Shown here piece by piece: positions 1-12,465 of a stretch of DNA of 64,000 nt. Made by a program: the position numbers and the translations under genes. Source of the DNA: Neopestalotiopsis rosae (Eukaryota; Ascomycota; Sordariomycetes; Amphisphaeriales; Sporocadaceae); assembly GCA_023078685.1 (NCBI GenBank), contig JALGAS010000005.1, forward strand, positions 4,278,001 through 4,342,000. Reading direction: 5' to 3'. Below the pieces are notes generated by a model. That model was not told where the DNA came from. It worked only from the letters and a program-made list of their open reading frames with translations, and did no database searches. Each line of letters opens with the position of its first letter. Within the stretch, counting starts at the first letter, position 1.

Positions 1-582
1 GCTCAGGAACATGTCGTCTCAGCCTGGATTGGTATGGATGGTTATGTAAGTCCATCTATGTATGCCATGATAAGCCAGTCTACATTTACTGACCCCAAAT
101 CATAGAATTGTGATGGAGGACTCTGGCAAGCGGGTGTTGATGCCGGTATAAACGCTCAGGGAACCTATTACTACGCCTGGTACGAATGGTACCCGTCCGC
201 CACGGTCGAGATTGACCTCGGAGGCGTCACGGCTGGCGACACCATCACCATCAACATGACCTCGGGCGGAGACTACAAGACGGGCCAAATCACCATCACC
301 AACTCCAGAACTGGCGTGACCTACACCAACACCGTGTCCGACTCCGAGGCCTTGTGCAGCACTGCCATTGACTGGATCGTAGAGGACTTGGTTGTCGATT
401 CGACCACCTATGGACTGGCCAACTTTGGCTCCGTTACTTTCAGCGATGTCCAGGGCACCAGCACCAGTGGAAGCGTCTCGCTTTCGGGTGTTCACATGTT
501 GGATATCCAGGACTCTGATGGAACCCAATTGACTTCTTCGTCAACGGCTGATAACTCAGTGGTTGTGACTTATTTGTCGTAG
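1..582 (+). CDS. Glutamic peptidase of the eqolisin (G1) family, 5'-truncated by the window edge
   Basis: This is the C-terminal part of a secreted acid endopeptidase of the scytalidoglutamic peptidase/aspergillopepsin II type. Two exons are visible, 1-45 and 106-582, joined across a 60-bp intron (GTAAGT donor, CATAG acceptor) in frame. The visible protein reads AWIGMDGY, then NCDGGLWQAGVDAG with the catalytic Gln in LWQAG, then YAWYEWYP, a beta-rich stretch, and DWIVEDL carrying the catalytic Glu. The protein ends in VVTYLS at a TAG. The Gln/Glu pair is what defines the family. The signal peptide and propeptide lie outside the window. Family enzymes act outside the cell at low pH. Family assignment is firm; substrate preference cannot be read. 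Confidence 0.9.
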
Positions 583-1656
583 TCATGATGTTATCATTCA
601 ATCTAATAGTAATGATAATATTAATGAACAGTTGTAGACAACCGGATGAGCCGGAGACTTTGCGCTGTTGGTGGCAACGGGGAATCGTGAAATGGCAATA
701 ATTCAGCTTATTAGTTGAATGTATCTGCATATCCAGTGTCAACCTCTAATCGCGTCAAATGTGCACCTACTTTCATTGTTCAAACGTCGTCGGCTTGGAC
801 CAACTCCTGATGAGAGCACGGGGTGAAAGCACGGACCGAGACACGATCACGAGCGGATTTTCCGCCTCACGGATGCAAAAGCACAACGCTTTCCGTGATG
901 ATGATGAAAAGGAAGAACCTGCCAATTCAAGCACAGGCAAATGAAGCACAGACTTCCGTTTTAGCGAGATAGTTCTCTTGCCAGAATGTGGTCTGGCATT
1001 TATCCGTCGGCTGGCGCCTTCCGCAGCCATAGAAGGGCTAAACAAGTGAACAAAGTCCGTCATTTTCTTAGAGTTCATTGGCGCGAGGCTAGATCTATAA
1101 GGCCTATGAGAAAGAAATGCAGAAAGAAAATGAGTAATCACAATCCGAGCGTCTTGCGCAGTCTTGCTCAGTATAGATTTATTCCAATCTCTTCATAAAA
1201 ACCGGATAGATCCGCCGTTTTTCACCTACGGAACCACAGCTAAGACAGACAAGATACTTATTTCTGCCAATGATGAAGCGGACTGCGACGAGCATCCCAA
1301 GTGCATCCCACTATAGACATCTTAAAGGACAAACCGGTCATTTGCTAGACTGAAAGGTAGACTGAAGGGACCATGACGAAGTCGGTTCCAATAGTTCAGG
1401 AGGAGCAGACTTTTCACTGTTCCACTATAGTCTAGCAAAGCGTACAACGGCAGCGATTGAATGTTTTCGGGCCCGATGGTGTTCTCCATATGCCTCAGAC
1501 CTGAAGCGCGGTCTGTTTGTGCTAGGCTTGGCCGTCTCAAATCGGTCATGCTGAAGAGAAGAGCCTTTGCAGCATGACTTTTGTGCATCCCAGTCTTTCC
1601 GCTCGGCTTCATTCCATCCCGTTTCTATGGCCTCTGCCATGAACATGTGGAAGGTC
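583..1656. other. Intergenic, no gene seen
   Basis: This stretch separates the peptidase stop from the 3' end of the methyltransferase. Open frames in both strands are short, overlap each other and show no recognisable motif, so I call none of them. Confidence 0.6.
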
Positions 1657-2672
1657 TCACTTGGTCAATGTACCGACAATATGAGGGAGGACATCATAGG
1701 GCCCTTCAGTAGGAGGCTGGGCAATGTCGAATTCCTTCCATGGACCAGCCAATCGGAGGGCACTTTCAGTATCGCGGCAAATTTGACAAGAGCCAATGAA
1801 GAATGACCAGGGATAGCTAAGAACGCCTGAATATCTGGTTAGTACTGAAGTGCACTTGCTGGGAAAATCAAACGGAAAAACTCACGCTGATACAGACTGT
1901 GCCAGAAACCGCCCCGAGATGCTCTGACGTGCTCATACACGTACCAGTGACCGCCGGGTTTGAGCAGCTTATACAGGTGCTTGATGTTCTCCTCGGGATC
2001 AGGAATGCTACACAAACACAAGACACCGACTATGCAGTCAACGCTTTCCGGAGCGACACGACCAGCCCATACTCCGGGCTGATGCAAAGACTCGATACCG
2101 ACGGGGACGACCTCGTACGTGTCTTCCAGACCCAGCGCCTGGACTCGCTGCTGCAATGCGGCGGCGGATTTGGGATTCGGCTCAACACCATAAATCTTGG
2201 TGATCTTGGCTGCGGATTTGGTTGTGCCCTCTGCTGAACCTTTACCCGCAACGAATCGGGCCAAGACGTCCATCCACATTCCACTGCCCGCGCCGACTTC
2301 AATCACGGTGCCGTGGATCGGGCTCGTGATCGGTTGGTCGTGTACCCTGCCTCCGGAGATGCGACCCTCGAGCAGGGGAATCACGCGTTCCTGGCCATTG
2401 GCCTTGACCTCGGGGCCCATGACGGCCCAAAAGTTGCCAAAGAGGGCCTCCTTGAAGCCGTCAAGCGACCATAGCCTCCACAGGTCTCCCGACTTGATGA
2501 TTTCGAGTATGGTCTTCGGCGCATAGGACAGCGAGACGCTCATGAACAGCAGCGGCCCCGTCACCTCGGCGAAAATCTCTTTGAAGGTTTCCATTGTGCA
2601 CCCAAATCGACGCGAGAGTGTTGTGGCTTCGGGTGTGTCAAATCTGCCGTCGTTCTTTTCTTTCCTCTCCAA
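1657..2672 (-). CDS. METTL7-like class I SAM-dependent methyltransferase
   Basis: Two exons, 2672-1886 and 1826-1657, are joined over a 59-bp intron (GTGAGT donor, TACTAAC branch point). They encode 318 residues. Stopping at the first in-frame stop inside the intron would lose the conserved tail, which reads GSCQICRDTESALRLAG and ends in LPHIVGTLTK. Motif I is VIEVGAGSGMW, followed by the acidic YGVEPNP loop, a VGVLCLCSIPDP motif IV/post-IV region, and KLLKPGGHWYVYEHV. This order and the terminal LPHI-G motif match fungal relatives of animal METTL7 (thiol methyltransferase-like, membrane-associated). A hydrophobic N-terminal segment near residues 35-50 (TGPLLFMSVSLSYAP) agrees with membrane attachment. 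Met26 (2597 region) is a possible alternative start. The substrate is unknown. Confidence 0.82.
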
Positions 2673-3287
2673 AATGCTTCGTCGGATTAGAGGATGTTCT
2701 GAACTCTGCGAGCCAAGATCCCTGAAACGAGTAAAGAAAGAAAAGAGTCAAATATTTTCGTTGTATTTATACCACCGAACATCCAGGGCTTTCGGTACTT
2801 GGCCGAACTCTAAAATAGGTAACTTCGCGCGAGCACGCGGCGACTTTTCACCTAATAGAATCCCCCTCAAACCTGTCCGATTGGCTAAAATACCCCGCTA
2901 TCGTGCAAGAATAGTGGCTGAAACCCCCAGGAAAAAGTCAACGGGGAATATTTCAGCCATGCATCATATCAACACCATGCAAATGTTTGTAATCACTGTC
3001 CGGGGAAAGGCGAGGACCGCTACTTCATATCTGCACAGTGCTTGTGTCTTTGGTTCTAAGCGCTGTGATAATAAAGTACTGTCTCATTGATTGTATTTCA
3101 CCAAGGAGTCAATCAAAGCATCACACACATTTACACATTTGTACCAATCACTATAATGTATTTACTACGATACGAAGCTAGGATTTAAGGAGCGTAGGAT
3201 AATAGCACTGAATAGTTAGTGACTTAACGCCCTCATAATTTCACTCCTGCTGAAACATTACCTTTTACCTTTTCCCCGAATATTCCA
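2673..3287. other. Intergenic between NLR stop and methyltransferase start
   Basis: This probably contains the methyltransferase promoter and the NLR terminator. I see no coding signal. Confidence 0.5.
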
Positions 3288-6200
3288 TCATGCTGACTCA
3301 ATCAGCTCCCAAGATTTCATTTGACCGGCATTGATCAAATCATCATTGGACTCGGCCTTGCCGTTGCCAAAGCTCTTCAGGTTCCACTTGTCGACGCCCT
3401 GCACGCCGTCCAGGTCGGCGCCAAACTCCCGGAAGACGTCCGAGTTGAGGTGCTCGTACTCGGCGTAGTCCTTTGGCCAGTCGCCGAGGCGCTCCAGCGA
3501 GAGCTTGAGCAGCTGCAGGTGCTGGCGCACGTGCTCCCCGTCCGACAGCGGGTCCGCGTCCTCGAGCATGTCCCCAAAGGCAGCCATGGTGGGCGAGTCC
3601 GCACCGCCCATCATCCCTTCGGTGGCTGAAGTCACGCTCATGGAGCGCGGTCGGAGGAATCCGCTGCCCTCCATGAGCGCGCTGCTCTCGACGCTGGCGT
3701 AGGCCGGGTCGCTGAAGATGCGCAGAATGTTCTCGTGGATGGCGGCGCTCTTCTTGTAGTACCGGTTGGCCATGTCCTTGGCCTCGGTGGACGACGCGCC
3801 GTGCCCGCCGACGGTGCCCGACTGGTAGCGCTGCGCGATGCCCGAGTACAGCTGCGCCAGCAGGATGGACATTTCGAGCGTGGCCGGGTGGTGCACGCTG
3901 TGGACGCGGCGGCAATTGTAGACAATGTGCTCGGCCATGCGCGTAGCGGCCATGGTCTCGCCGACGAGGTAGCGCGCCAGGATTGTGCGGCGGGCCAGGT
4001 TGAATGTGGCCTCCGGCGGCCAGTTGCCCTGGGTCTCGCGGCTCTTCCACAGCGTGGTCAGGAGTAGGGCGAGCGTCTTGTGGTCTTCCTGCTCGCCCAG
4101 CAGTCTGATGAGTCGGTTGAGGGGCTTCAAGTCCATGAGGGCGAGATTGATCTTCAGCTGGCTCATGTTCTCCAAAACCTCGTGCATGATCATCTTTGAC
4201 GTCTCCACGAGCTTCTTGCCCGCCACCTGGTCGGGCTTGAGGCTCGACTCACGTCCGTCCAAGGCCATACCCATGGTCAACATCATCTTGGCCATGCTGA
4301 CAGTGTGGTACGACTCGTGGGCCGACACGTACTTGAAGCAGGCAGTAGCCAGGTCGCATGCATCGTTGTACTGCCCTTCCTCGATGAGCTGCGGAACCTG
4401 CTCGTTACCAATGATGGCGACGGATCGGACCATGTCGTCAGATGTGTACTTTCCAAAGTGCATCATGATATTCTCCAGGAGCAACTTTGTCTGCTGCGGA
4501 GCCATGTTGAGATTAAGGCGCTTGGACTCTGTACTCATGAACCACTTGGAGAACTGGTCCAAGACTGACCTATCCGCCAGCATTTGGTTGCATGATGTCA
4601 GATAGCGGTGAAGTCGAGCCGTTGCCAGCGAAAGATGAAGGAAACTGCTCGACTTGGCTTCGAGTGCGTTTCGGAACTCTCGGAAGTAGAAGTACTGTGT
4701 TGTCAGAGTAGCCAATGTCTCAGCGAGCGTCTTAGAATTACGGCGCAGACTGTGCTCCATTTGAGCCAAAAAGACGAGGCTCTCACGACTCCGGGATGAG
4801 AGATCGAAGCCGAACTGTTTAGCGTTGGTCGTATCCTTGACCACAATTTGGCGATGCATCTCCTCCAACAGCTCCTGGGCCTTTTGGGTCTGATTTGTTG
4901 AAACGTAGTTGTTGGCAATGGCCTGAGCAGCAGCCATCAAACGTACTGACGAAGTTTCTTGCTTGAGAATATTGACCGTCGTGCTCTTGAGCTCATTGAG
5001 CATGGCCTCGGTTTCATGCTGCTTGCTGTACAGCTTGACCAGCTCATTCATGGTGGAGAGCGACTCCTCGTGTGCCCAGCCGTGTGTCTCGCGAATCTTG
5101 GTCACGCGATTGCGAAGGACCATTTGCGTGCGACTCATCTGTGCTGAAGTCATTGACGACGAAGATGATGTTGTCATTGTGTTGACCTGGTCCTCGGAGA
5201 TCCTCTCCAGCGTCGCCCTGATTTCCTCCTTGTCGATCTCCGACGACTTCATCTCCATGAGCTCCTCGTACAGCTCAATGGCGCGCTTCTCATTTGCCTC
5301 TGACTCTTGACAAATTCTTGCCAAGAACAGGGTTGCATGGATCGTGACATCTGTACTCGCTCCATAAAGGGTCTTGCAACGCGATTGGTACTCGGTGGCA
5401 GCCCTGTGAAGCACGGCAAACGTTGTTCGAACACTACGCATACAACTGACGTACTGCTCAAAGAATTCGCGCACAAAGGTGTGGTCCTGGAATGTAGCAT
5501 TTGTCTTAGACGACTTTAGGAATGTATGGAAAATAGTCCGATAGTATGGCAGGGCGTCTGACAGGCGACCTCTGCGCCAAAGCTCTTGGGCCACGATAAC
5601 TGTAGGCTGAAGAGCATCCGGTGAGCACACGTCGCCATCCTTGTTGAGCGCATGAATGATCTTTTGGTAGTACTCGACATAGATTGGCTGCGGGTGCGTC
5701 AGTTCAGCCAGCTCCCACAACGTCTTGACCACAGTGGGGTGATCGTGGTGGTAGTGCTCAGTGAGGTCGTCGAGCATCTCTTGCTTGATCGAGATGAATG
5801 ACTCCATCTGCGATTTACGTCGGTACAATGAAAGCAACTCATTCGTCGCACGTTCACGGGTCTTGTCATCAATCTTGCGACCGGATCGGAGTGAGCGGTA
5901 GATGCGAAGGCGTATGTCCTCCTCCCTGGCGCAGCGTCGAGGCGACCGGTAACAGTCAGCCAAGCGCTCGGCTAACTCGACACATTGTTCTACATGCTCA
6001 GTGGGGAGAATGACGTCTTGCGCGCTTCCGCTAAAGAGGGATGGCCAGGCCACGCGCAGGACTCTCTTGATGAACTGAGTTGCGTCCTCCCAACGGCGCT
6101 GGGATATGTAGAGATTGGACAGCCTGATTGCCACCTCAAACGTCATTTGATTCATGGATGTGAAAGAGTTGGAGAGCTGGAGTACAGTCTCTTCCAGAGA

Positions 6201-9200
6201 AGCCTCGGAGATGACCGAGTCCTTTGAGCTCGCCATCCTGAGCACCTCTTGAGATGTCTCATGGATACTTTGCTGAATCTCTTTGAATGTAGATGACTGG
6301 GTTCGATTGGTGGCGCTGTAGTATTCTGAGCAGTGCTTGAATACGCTCAAAGCCATGGTGGAGATGCCGACAGACTTCATGGTCCAACCGACCTGGGCAA
6401 GTAGTGAGGCGGTACTTTCGGTGAGTGCCACGGTGGAGTGACTATACTCCTTCCACACACTGGCAAGTATGGCAGCAGACTCGTTGCTTCTCTTATTGGC
6501 ATGCAAGAACCTGGCGTAGCCAAGAACCGCTCTCAAGTTTCTTTCAGCCCATAAATCTGTATGGTGATCGCGATATTCTTGGCTGACACGTTGCCAGATC
6601 TCAGCATAGACGTGGTCAGCGGCCTCGATCTTACCTTTTGAGGCCGCCATTTCAGCCTCCTTGAGAGCATAGGTGAAGTCCCAACTCCCAGAGGACTCGA
6701 GCATCTTGTCGTGCTCTTTGAAGACGAGATCCCACGTGTTAACTTTGGGCTTGTTCTTCGTGGGTTCTTTCAGCTCCACCTGTGGTCCATCCTCATCGTT
6801 CAGCTCGTCACCAACTGAGGTTTTGTTAGTGTTCTGGATGATTACTGTGATCTCCTTAGCCTTTTGCTCTTCCTTGGTCATCTCGTAATGCTGATGCAGC
6901 ATTCGAAGAGCTGAAGCAGCTTTGGCCGATCGATGTCCAAATTCAGCTTTGTAGCACTCTACCAAGATTCGCAAGATCTCCTCTCGCTTGCTCATGATTT
7001 CCGTCTTCTTGGTGGTGCGCTTGGATTCAGTCATCTCTATGTATCGATTGGCCATCTGCGTTGTGATGGTGTGACTGGCGCCTAGAATCTTGTGGCTCAT
7101 GGTGGTTGCTTCCCAGTAGAGAGAGGCCGCGTCAGTATGACGGTGAACCTGTTCGTAGAGAATCGCCAAGAACATGACCGATTGCAGAGTCATGGGGCTC
7201 TTATCCGTGAACAATTGCTTGTACATGTTTGTAATCATGGTCTGGTATTGCAACAGAAGCGGCTTGGGTCGGTGGGCCCACAAAGTGCCCTGAAGAAGTA
7301 ATGCTGTGACGGAGGAGGGAATAACTTTGGCGAAAGTCTTGGAAGCAGAGCTTTCGCCTTCTTTCGTGAAGACCATGGTCTTGGTGAAGTGGTAGGGCCA
7401 GTGACGAATGGCAAAGTCGAGCAAGGGATATTTGTTGAGATATTGAGTGGCGTCGTTGCCGTCGAGAACATTCATCGATGGCTCTCGCTGCTCTGTTACA
7501 GTACTCTTGATATAAAAGAGCAGACGATTGGTGAGATCCGTGTGTGGGTCGTTGACCGTGGTAATCAGCTGACTCTTGGCCTGAAGATCGCGCAGAGCAG
7601 ATCGGATCAACCCATGGCGGATGCATACGAGGCTGTCTTGGAGGAATACAAGATTTTGCACGGGCCTCAATGTCCTCAACACATCCGCACTGGACTCCGA
7701 GATGGTATTCTTGTCAACTCTGACGGATGATAGCGCAGCCAACTCCCGCAAAGACAGAGGCCGTTCAGCATTGGTCAGCCACATGAGCATGAGTCTGGTC
7801 TCATCAGTAATGCTAGAGGACTGCAAGTTCCGAGACACAAAATCCGCAATGGAGGGCTTCGTCTTGACGACGCTGTCGACGGCACTGCGGAACTTATCCA
7901 GGCCAACCTCCCGGCGAAGTCGTTTGGTTGCCAGCTTGGCCCAAAGAAATGAACCATTAGCAGCCTCACTGAGTCGAGTAATGATAGACTCTTGCTCAAT
8001 ATCAGACATGGTCCCGAATTCATTATCTGAGTCAAAGTGACTGCGAACGACGGCCATGATGTCATCAAAGATGAGATCGTCGTTTATGGTGAAGCTTGAG
8101 CGTCCGGCCACACGTGGGTGCTTCTCTGTACCAAGCATGATGAGTTTGACATTGGCACCATTGGCAGTGGCGTCCATCAAACGCTTGAATATGGCCTGTT
8201 CGCCACAAGAGGACTCGTCAATGCCGTCCACGACAATGATGAGTTCCCTGGCACCAGGAAGCGCCGCGCCGAGCGCCTGTTCTAGAGCATTCCAGACAAT
8301 ATTGTCATACTCCTCATTTGTGTTGGCTCGGTCGCATCGCTTGTAGGCTTGCTTCATTATCTGAAGTAAATCAATGTTGCCAATCCTTTTCTCGAATAGC
8401 TGAAATAGGAGGGCCTTGGCAATGGAACGCTCGGTCGTTTCTGCAGGAATTCTGCTGCCTGATACATCAATTTGTTAGTTGTCCGCTCAATTAATAGGTG
8501 TCAGAAAGGAGAGGAGGTACATACTGATGGGGACAAACAGCGTATTATAGTGTACTCCGGATATCGGACGCTGCAGATAGTCGACAATGACAGACGCAAC
8601 GATACTCTTTCCGGAGCCGGGCTTTCCGCTGATGGAAAATACTGTATCTTGGCTTTTGAGGAAGCGTGTCAAGTAAGGACCGACCCAAAGACAGGTGAGT
8701 TCCTCGCGATCGTGGGCTAATAGAGATAGACTGAGGGCGACATTATTGAGAATGCGATCCTCTGGGGTAGCCCAGGACTTGACCATCTTGACATCGGAGA
8801 CTGGGCCGCAAAAATTAGTAAAATGTAACAACCGGGTCAAAGATATCAAACTCACCCCCTTCAGCGTCCATGTTAGTGACAATCAGTTGATGACGCCACA
8901 TAGACTGGCCGATCCTTTCACATCTGTCGCGGAAAGCCTTGATCTGGCCTGAGAAAGAGCTATACATGTTGACCGACACGGATGTGGTCGCAGTACTCGA
9001 AGCATCGTGGATAGCCTTGTGAAAATGCGTGGCAACGCTGGCAACCAAGTTGACGAGATCTGACATGGCAAGAACTAGCTGTTCCCTGATATCCTGTGAC
9101 ACGCTGAAGAGCTCCGTACGCTCCAAAAGATTGACCAAGGACATGGAAATGCTATAAAAGAAGCCAAAGGATATCATCAACGCTGGAGCATTTTCCTGGC

Positions 9201-9713
9201 CCAGCTAGTTTCGTGAACAATCAAGAGTCAGCGTCCGCAAGGGATATGGGATGAAGCAGGAATCGACAAACTCACATCTAGCAGAATGGAACAATAGCCA
9301 TAGGCAAGCTGAGAAGCCAGGTAACTATCCTTTGCAAAGCTTTGGATGGCGTTGTCAAAGGAATTCAACCTCTCCACGAAGAGCTGGGTCCAGGTGAGGA
9401 CCTTGTCATAACTACTGCCTTCGGGCGGAAGTTGGCTCATGCGCTGAGCACCAATCCATTCGCGGATAGAGTCGTAGCTGTGGTCCTGAAGCTTGGCTGA
9501 TGTTCGTGAGCCTAGTTCATCTCCACTGCGTTTCTGCAGGGAGGAGACCATGTTCGTTATGGCAGATGTGTCTGTGGTGGCGGTAGCAGTCTTGCTTGAG
9601 AACTTTCGACTCTCCTGCATGCCAGAGACTTGTCTCGAATATGCCCGTCGCTCTGAGGCCATGAAAGAGGACATGGCCGGGGCGGCCGGGGCAACAAGGG
9701 CGGATGGTGCCAT
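3288..9713 (-). CDS. Large fungal NLR: helical N-terminus, NACHT-type STAND NTPase, long TPR-like repeat tail
   Basis: Four exons (9713-9276, 9204-8856, 8800-8525, 8458-3288) with introns of 71, 55 and 66 bp give 2,077 residues. Residues 1-260 are alpha-helical and resemble N-terminal regions of other fungal STAND proteins. Walker A GKPGSGKS lies at about 321-328 and Walker B LIIVVDGIDE with Asp near 432. A winged-helix-like segment (LMLMWLTNAERPLSLRELA) follows. The remaining 1,400 residues are helical repeats of TPR type, for example DAASLYWEATTMSHKILG, with a Ser-rich linker in the middle. Fungal NLRs act in non-self recognition and regulated cell death (HET-E, NWD2 and related). Here the repeat domain is very long, and the individual repeats look degenerate rather than near-identical. 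The effector at the N-terminus is not one I can name. Confidence 0.85.
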
Positions 9714-12465
9714 GGTGACTTGAGGTAACGTTGATTTACTTCAATATAGATGACGATAGTTTTACGATGGACTGGAAACCTAGGGACAGTCTGTACTCGT
9801 TGTTAGAAACGAATTATGACTTCATTTACGCGGATTATAATAATGTGTCCAGAAGAATGGGACGCGAATAATTAGTAATTATGAGATAGACTGTAATCGT
9901 CTTGTGTGGTAGACTCTTCAGAAAAAGTTCGTTTCTGGAACTGCCCAGCTCCTATCATGGCGCGTCCAGAAAATATATTATATATAATGAGCACCTTTCG
10001 AGTTGTAAGGTCTGCGGGGGAAGTGGTGCTTCTATTGAGTATGATTCATGCCACCCTCTCGATCTATATTAGTGACAAAGTTCGAATAGTAGAGAACCCC
10101 CACTATCCATCCTTCTCAGAGCTTATGGCCCCTCTTCTACCATAAACCACTGCCGCTGCCGTCTCGATCATTTCGCGTTCCCACACGTCGATAATGTCAT
10201 TGCTCCATTTACGAATTGACCAATAGCTTTAGTCGAGACCTAGTTCTAGCTCCTATAGCTTTGATAGCTGTTAGAGTTTCGATCATTCTGCCACTACTGC
10301 AGTCCGACAGCTGCGATGGTTGCAACACCTCCTCATCGCTGATGAAGTATATTCTGCCCAAAATGCAGCAACTCTTCGAATGGACTAATAGCACATCTCC
10401 CTACAAACGAGTAAGCATCATTACTGTCAATGCTAAGGTGGCTCCAAAGTCCCTCAACCCCGCGCGAGCCGTATAACAAGAGTATTGCCCAATCCAGCGA
10501 ATAGCTGCATTTCATCTCGTATACTAATCAAGCTTGCTTAAGGGTACTGCTGGCTCTTTGAATATGTGCGTAAGTGGCTTGAGTAGCATCGTCCTTATAG
10601 TTGTTCTAGTGCTCATTCCCAATTGCACGTCTTATTACTTCAGGCACCCGACTGATGGACTGGTCACTGCCTTTTTGTCATGTCGACCCGGCTCGTCCCG
10701 TAAGCTATTTTTCTAGACCTCTACGTTTCTCTACACTGTAAAAATGTCACATATCGCAGCTGTTCAGCCCCGAGGGGCCCAACAAACTGAGAAGCAGCCA
10801 CCAGTCTGGTTTGGTCGGCACAGCTTTAAGGTTTTGTCCCCGCAAAGTCAAACACACTTTAGTGAACCAACAGTGCTGGGCACGCTGAGCCACCAAGCCT
10901 TAGTGCTTCGAAATGGGAGCTCCACGCGCTATAATTCATGCTCCATCTCCAAAGCCGTGTTCAAATTCCCGATCTCATCTGCGACTAGTTCAAATTCAAA
11001 GCAAAATACTTTGCAGTTACTAATTCTGGAGGTATGAGTTTACACTACAGCTCTAATAGTAAGGCGGGGATTTGATACTCTGCATACTGCTTCGAGTAGT
11101 GGCGATGGTATGCATTAGGTACCTGTGTTGGGTATGTGGATATGGCGTTGGCTCCAGGGCCGTGTTGCATGGGAGGTCGCCGTGTGAGAATCCAGCAGAG
11201 TAGCGATATTAAATTCGAGAACCTACCGGGCTCTCTATGCAAGACCATGAGTGATACACATTCGACAAAGCTCAGATAGTCTTGAGAAAGTCTAAGAATA
11301 TAAATCAGAGATCCATTGCCGGGAGCCAAAAACTCACAACAAGAGGCGTAGAGAATGGGGGATCTCGTCTACACCACCCGATAATCAAATACACAATCCC
11401 TGTGTCCTCACCAGTAAGTGATACATGATGATCCCGGATACGAGATGAGGTGATCTCGGTCCCTGCTCTGGACTACCGAGCGCACATCGCCTATTCCCGT
11501 GACTATTATGTAGCTGAATCGGATCTTGAGTTACCTCGTGTATCCACTCGACGGCTGGTTCGGGAACCAGCTCTAGCGCACGATTACCAACAACCAGACT
11601 TTATAGCTGACGTATAATCCAGCGACTAGATAATTATGGTCAAAGGTTACTGGCTCGTTACACGCAGTATCTCTTCCTGAGCTGACATTGTCTAGTGAGC
11701 GCAAGTGCGACTTGCATTATTACTCCATCGTCAACGATCATACTAGACAGAGTCTATTTGACTCGCACGTACACAACGCCTGTGAAAATCTTCTTGGCGT
11801 CATTAGGATGCGATGATTAGGGCGCCTGCGAATTGCTAGTTCTCGAATGTCTCAGGTTGATCTCGCACTTACAAAGGCTGCCAAAGAAATCTGCAAGTCC
11901 CGGATTTAGCGGCTTGCGCACAGAAAAGGATATAACTTTAAATATCAACCGTACGTTCAAATATGATTCACGTATTGATCTTGAACCATAGAAGCATGTA
12001 TGTTGTATAGAGATTGAAATAAATATCCATAATGATTAAGTTGGAAAACGTATCTAATTACTGGATTGACCCATACGTAGATAGTTTGGTTACGGTAACG
12101 TTTGCCACGTTCCCCAAAGATCCCGCGCTCTAGATTCAATGTGAATAAATGTACCATCATGATTCCTTGACCTTAACGGCGCGAGCATTGCGATCCAGAT
12201 GCGCCAGTTTGCATGCGATAGCGTGATCGTAAAGTCTTATCAAATTCATATTCTAATGTTTTATCTTTTAGAGAACGCTCTCCGGTATTTGGGCGACAAC
12301 AATCCTGTTCGAGGAGAGGCGGTCGCTGGAAGGGTTGTTTGCTCACTCCAGAGGGCCCCAGCACACCTTATACTCTCCTATCCAGATGTGGGAACCTAAT
12401 CCCGTTTGCAACGACTGAAGCAATGAAGCTATCCAAGGCTTCGGAGAGCCAATTCAAACAGTAAA
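9714..12465. other. 2.75-kb gene-poor stretch with decayed coding traces
   Basis: No complete gene is supported. On the minus strand at about 10515-10209 two overlapping frames give protein-like but interrupted text (for example ISPFEELLHFGQNILHQR, then EEVLQPSQLSD in another frame). This would fit an old frameshifted coding remnant, but I cannot name it. The rest holds only short chance frames. Confidence 0.4.
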
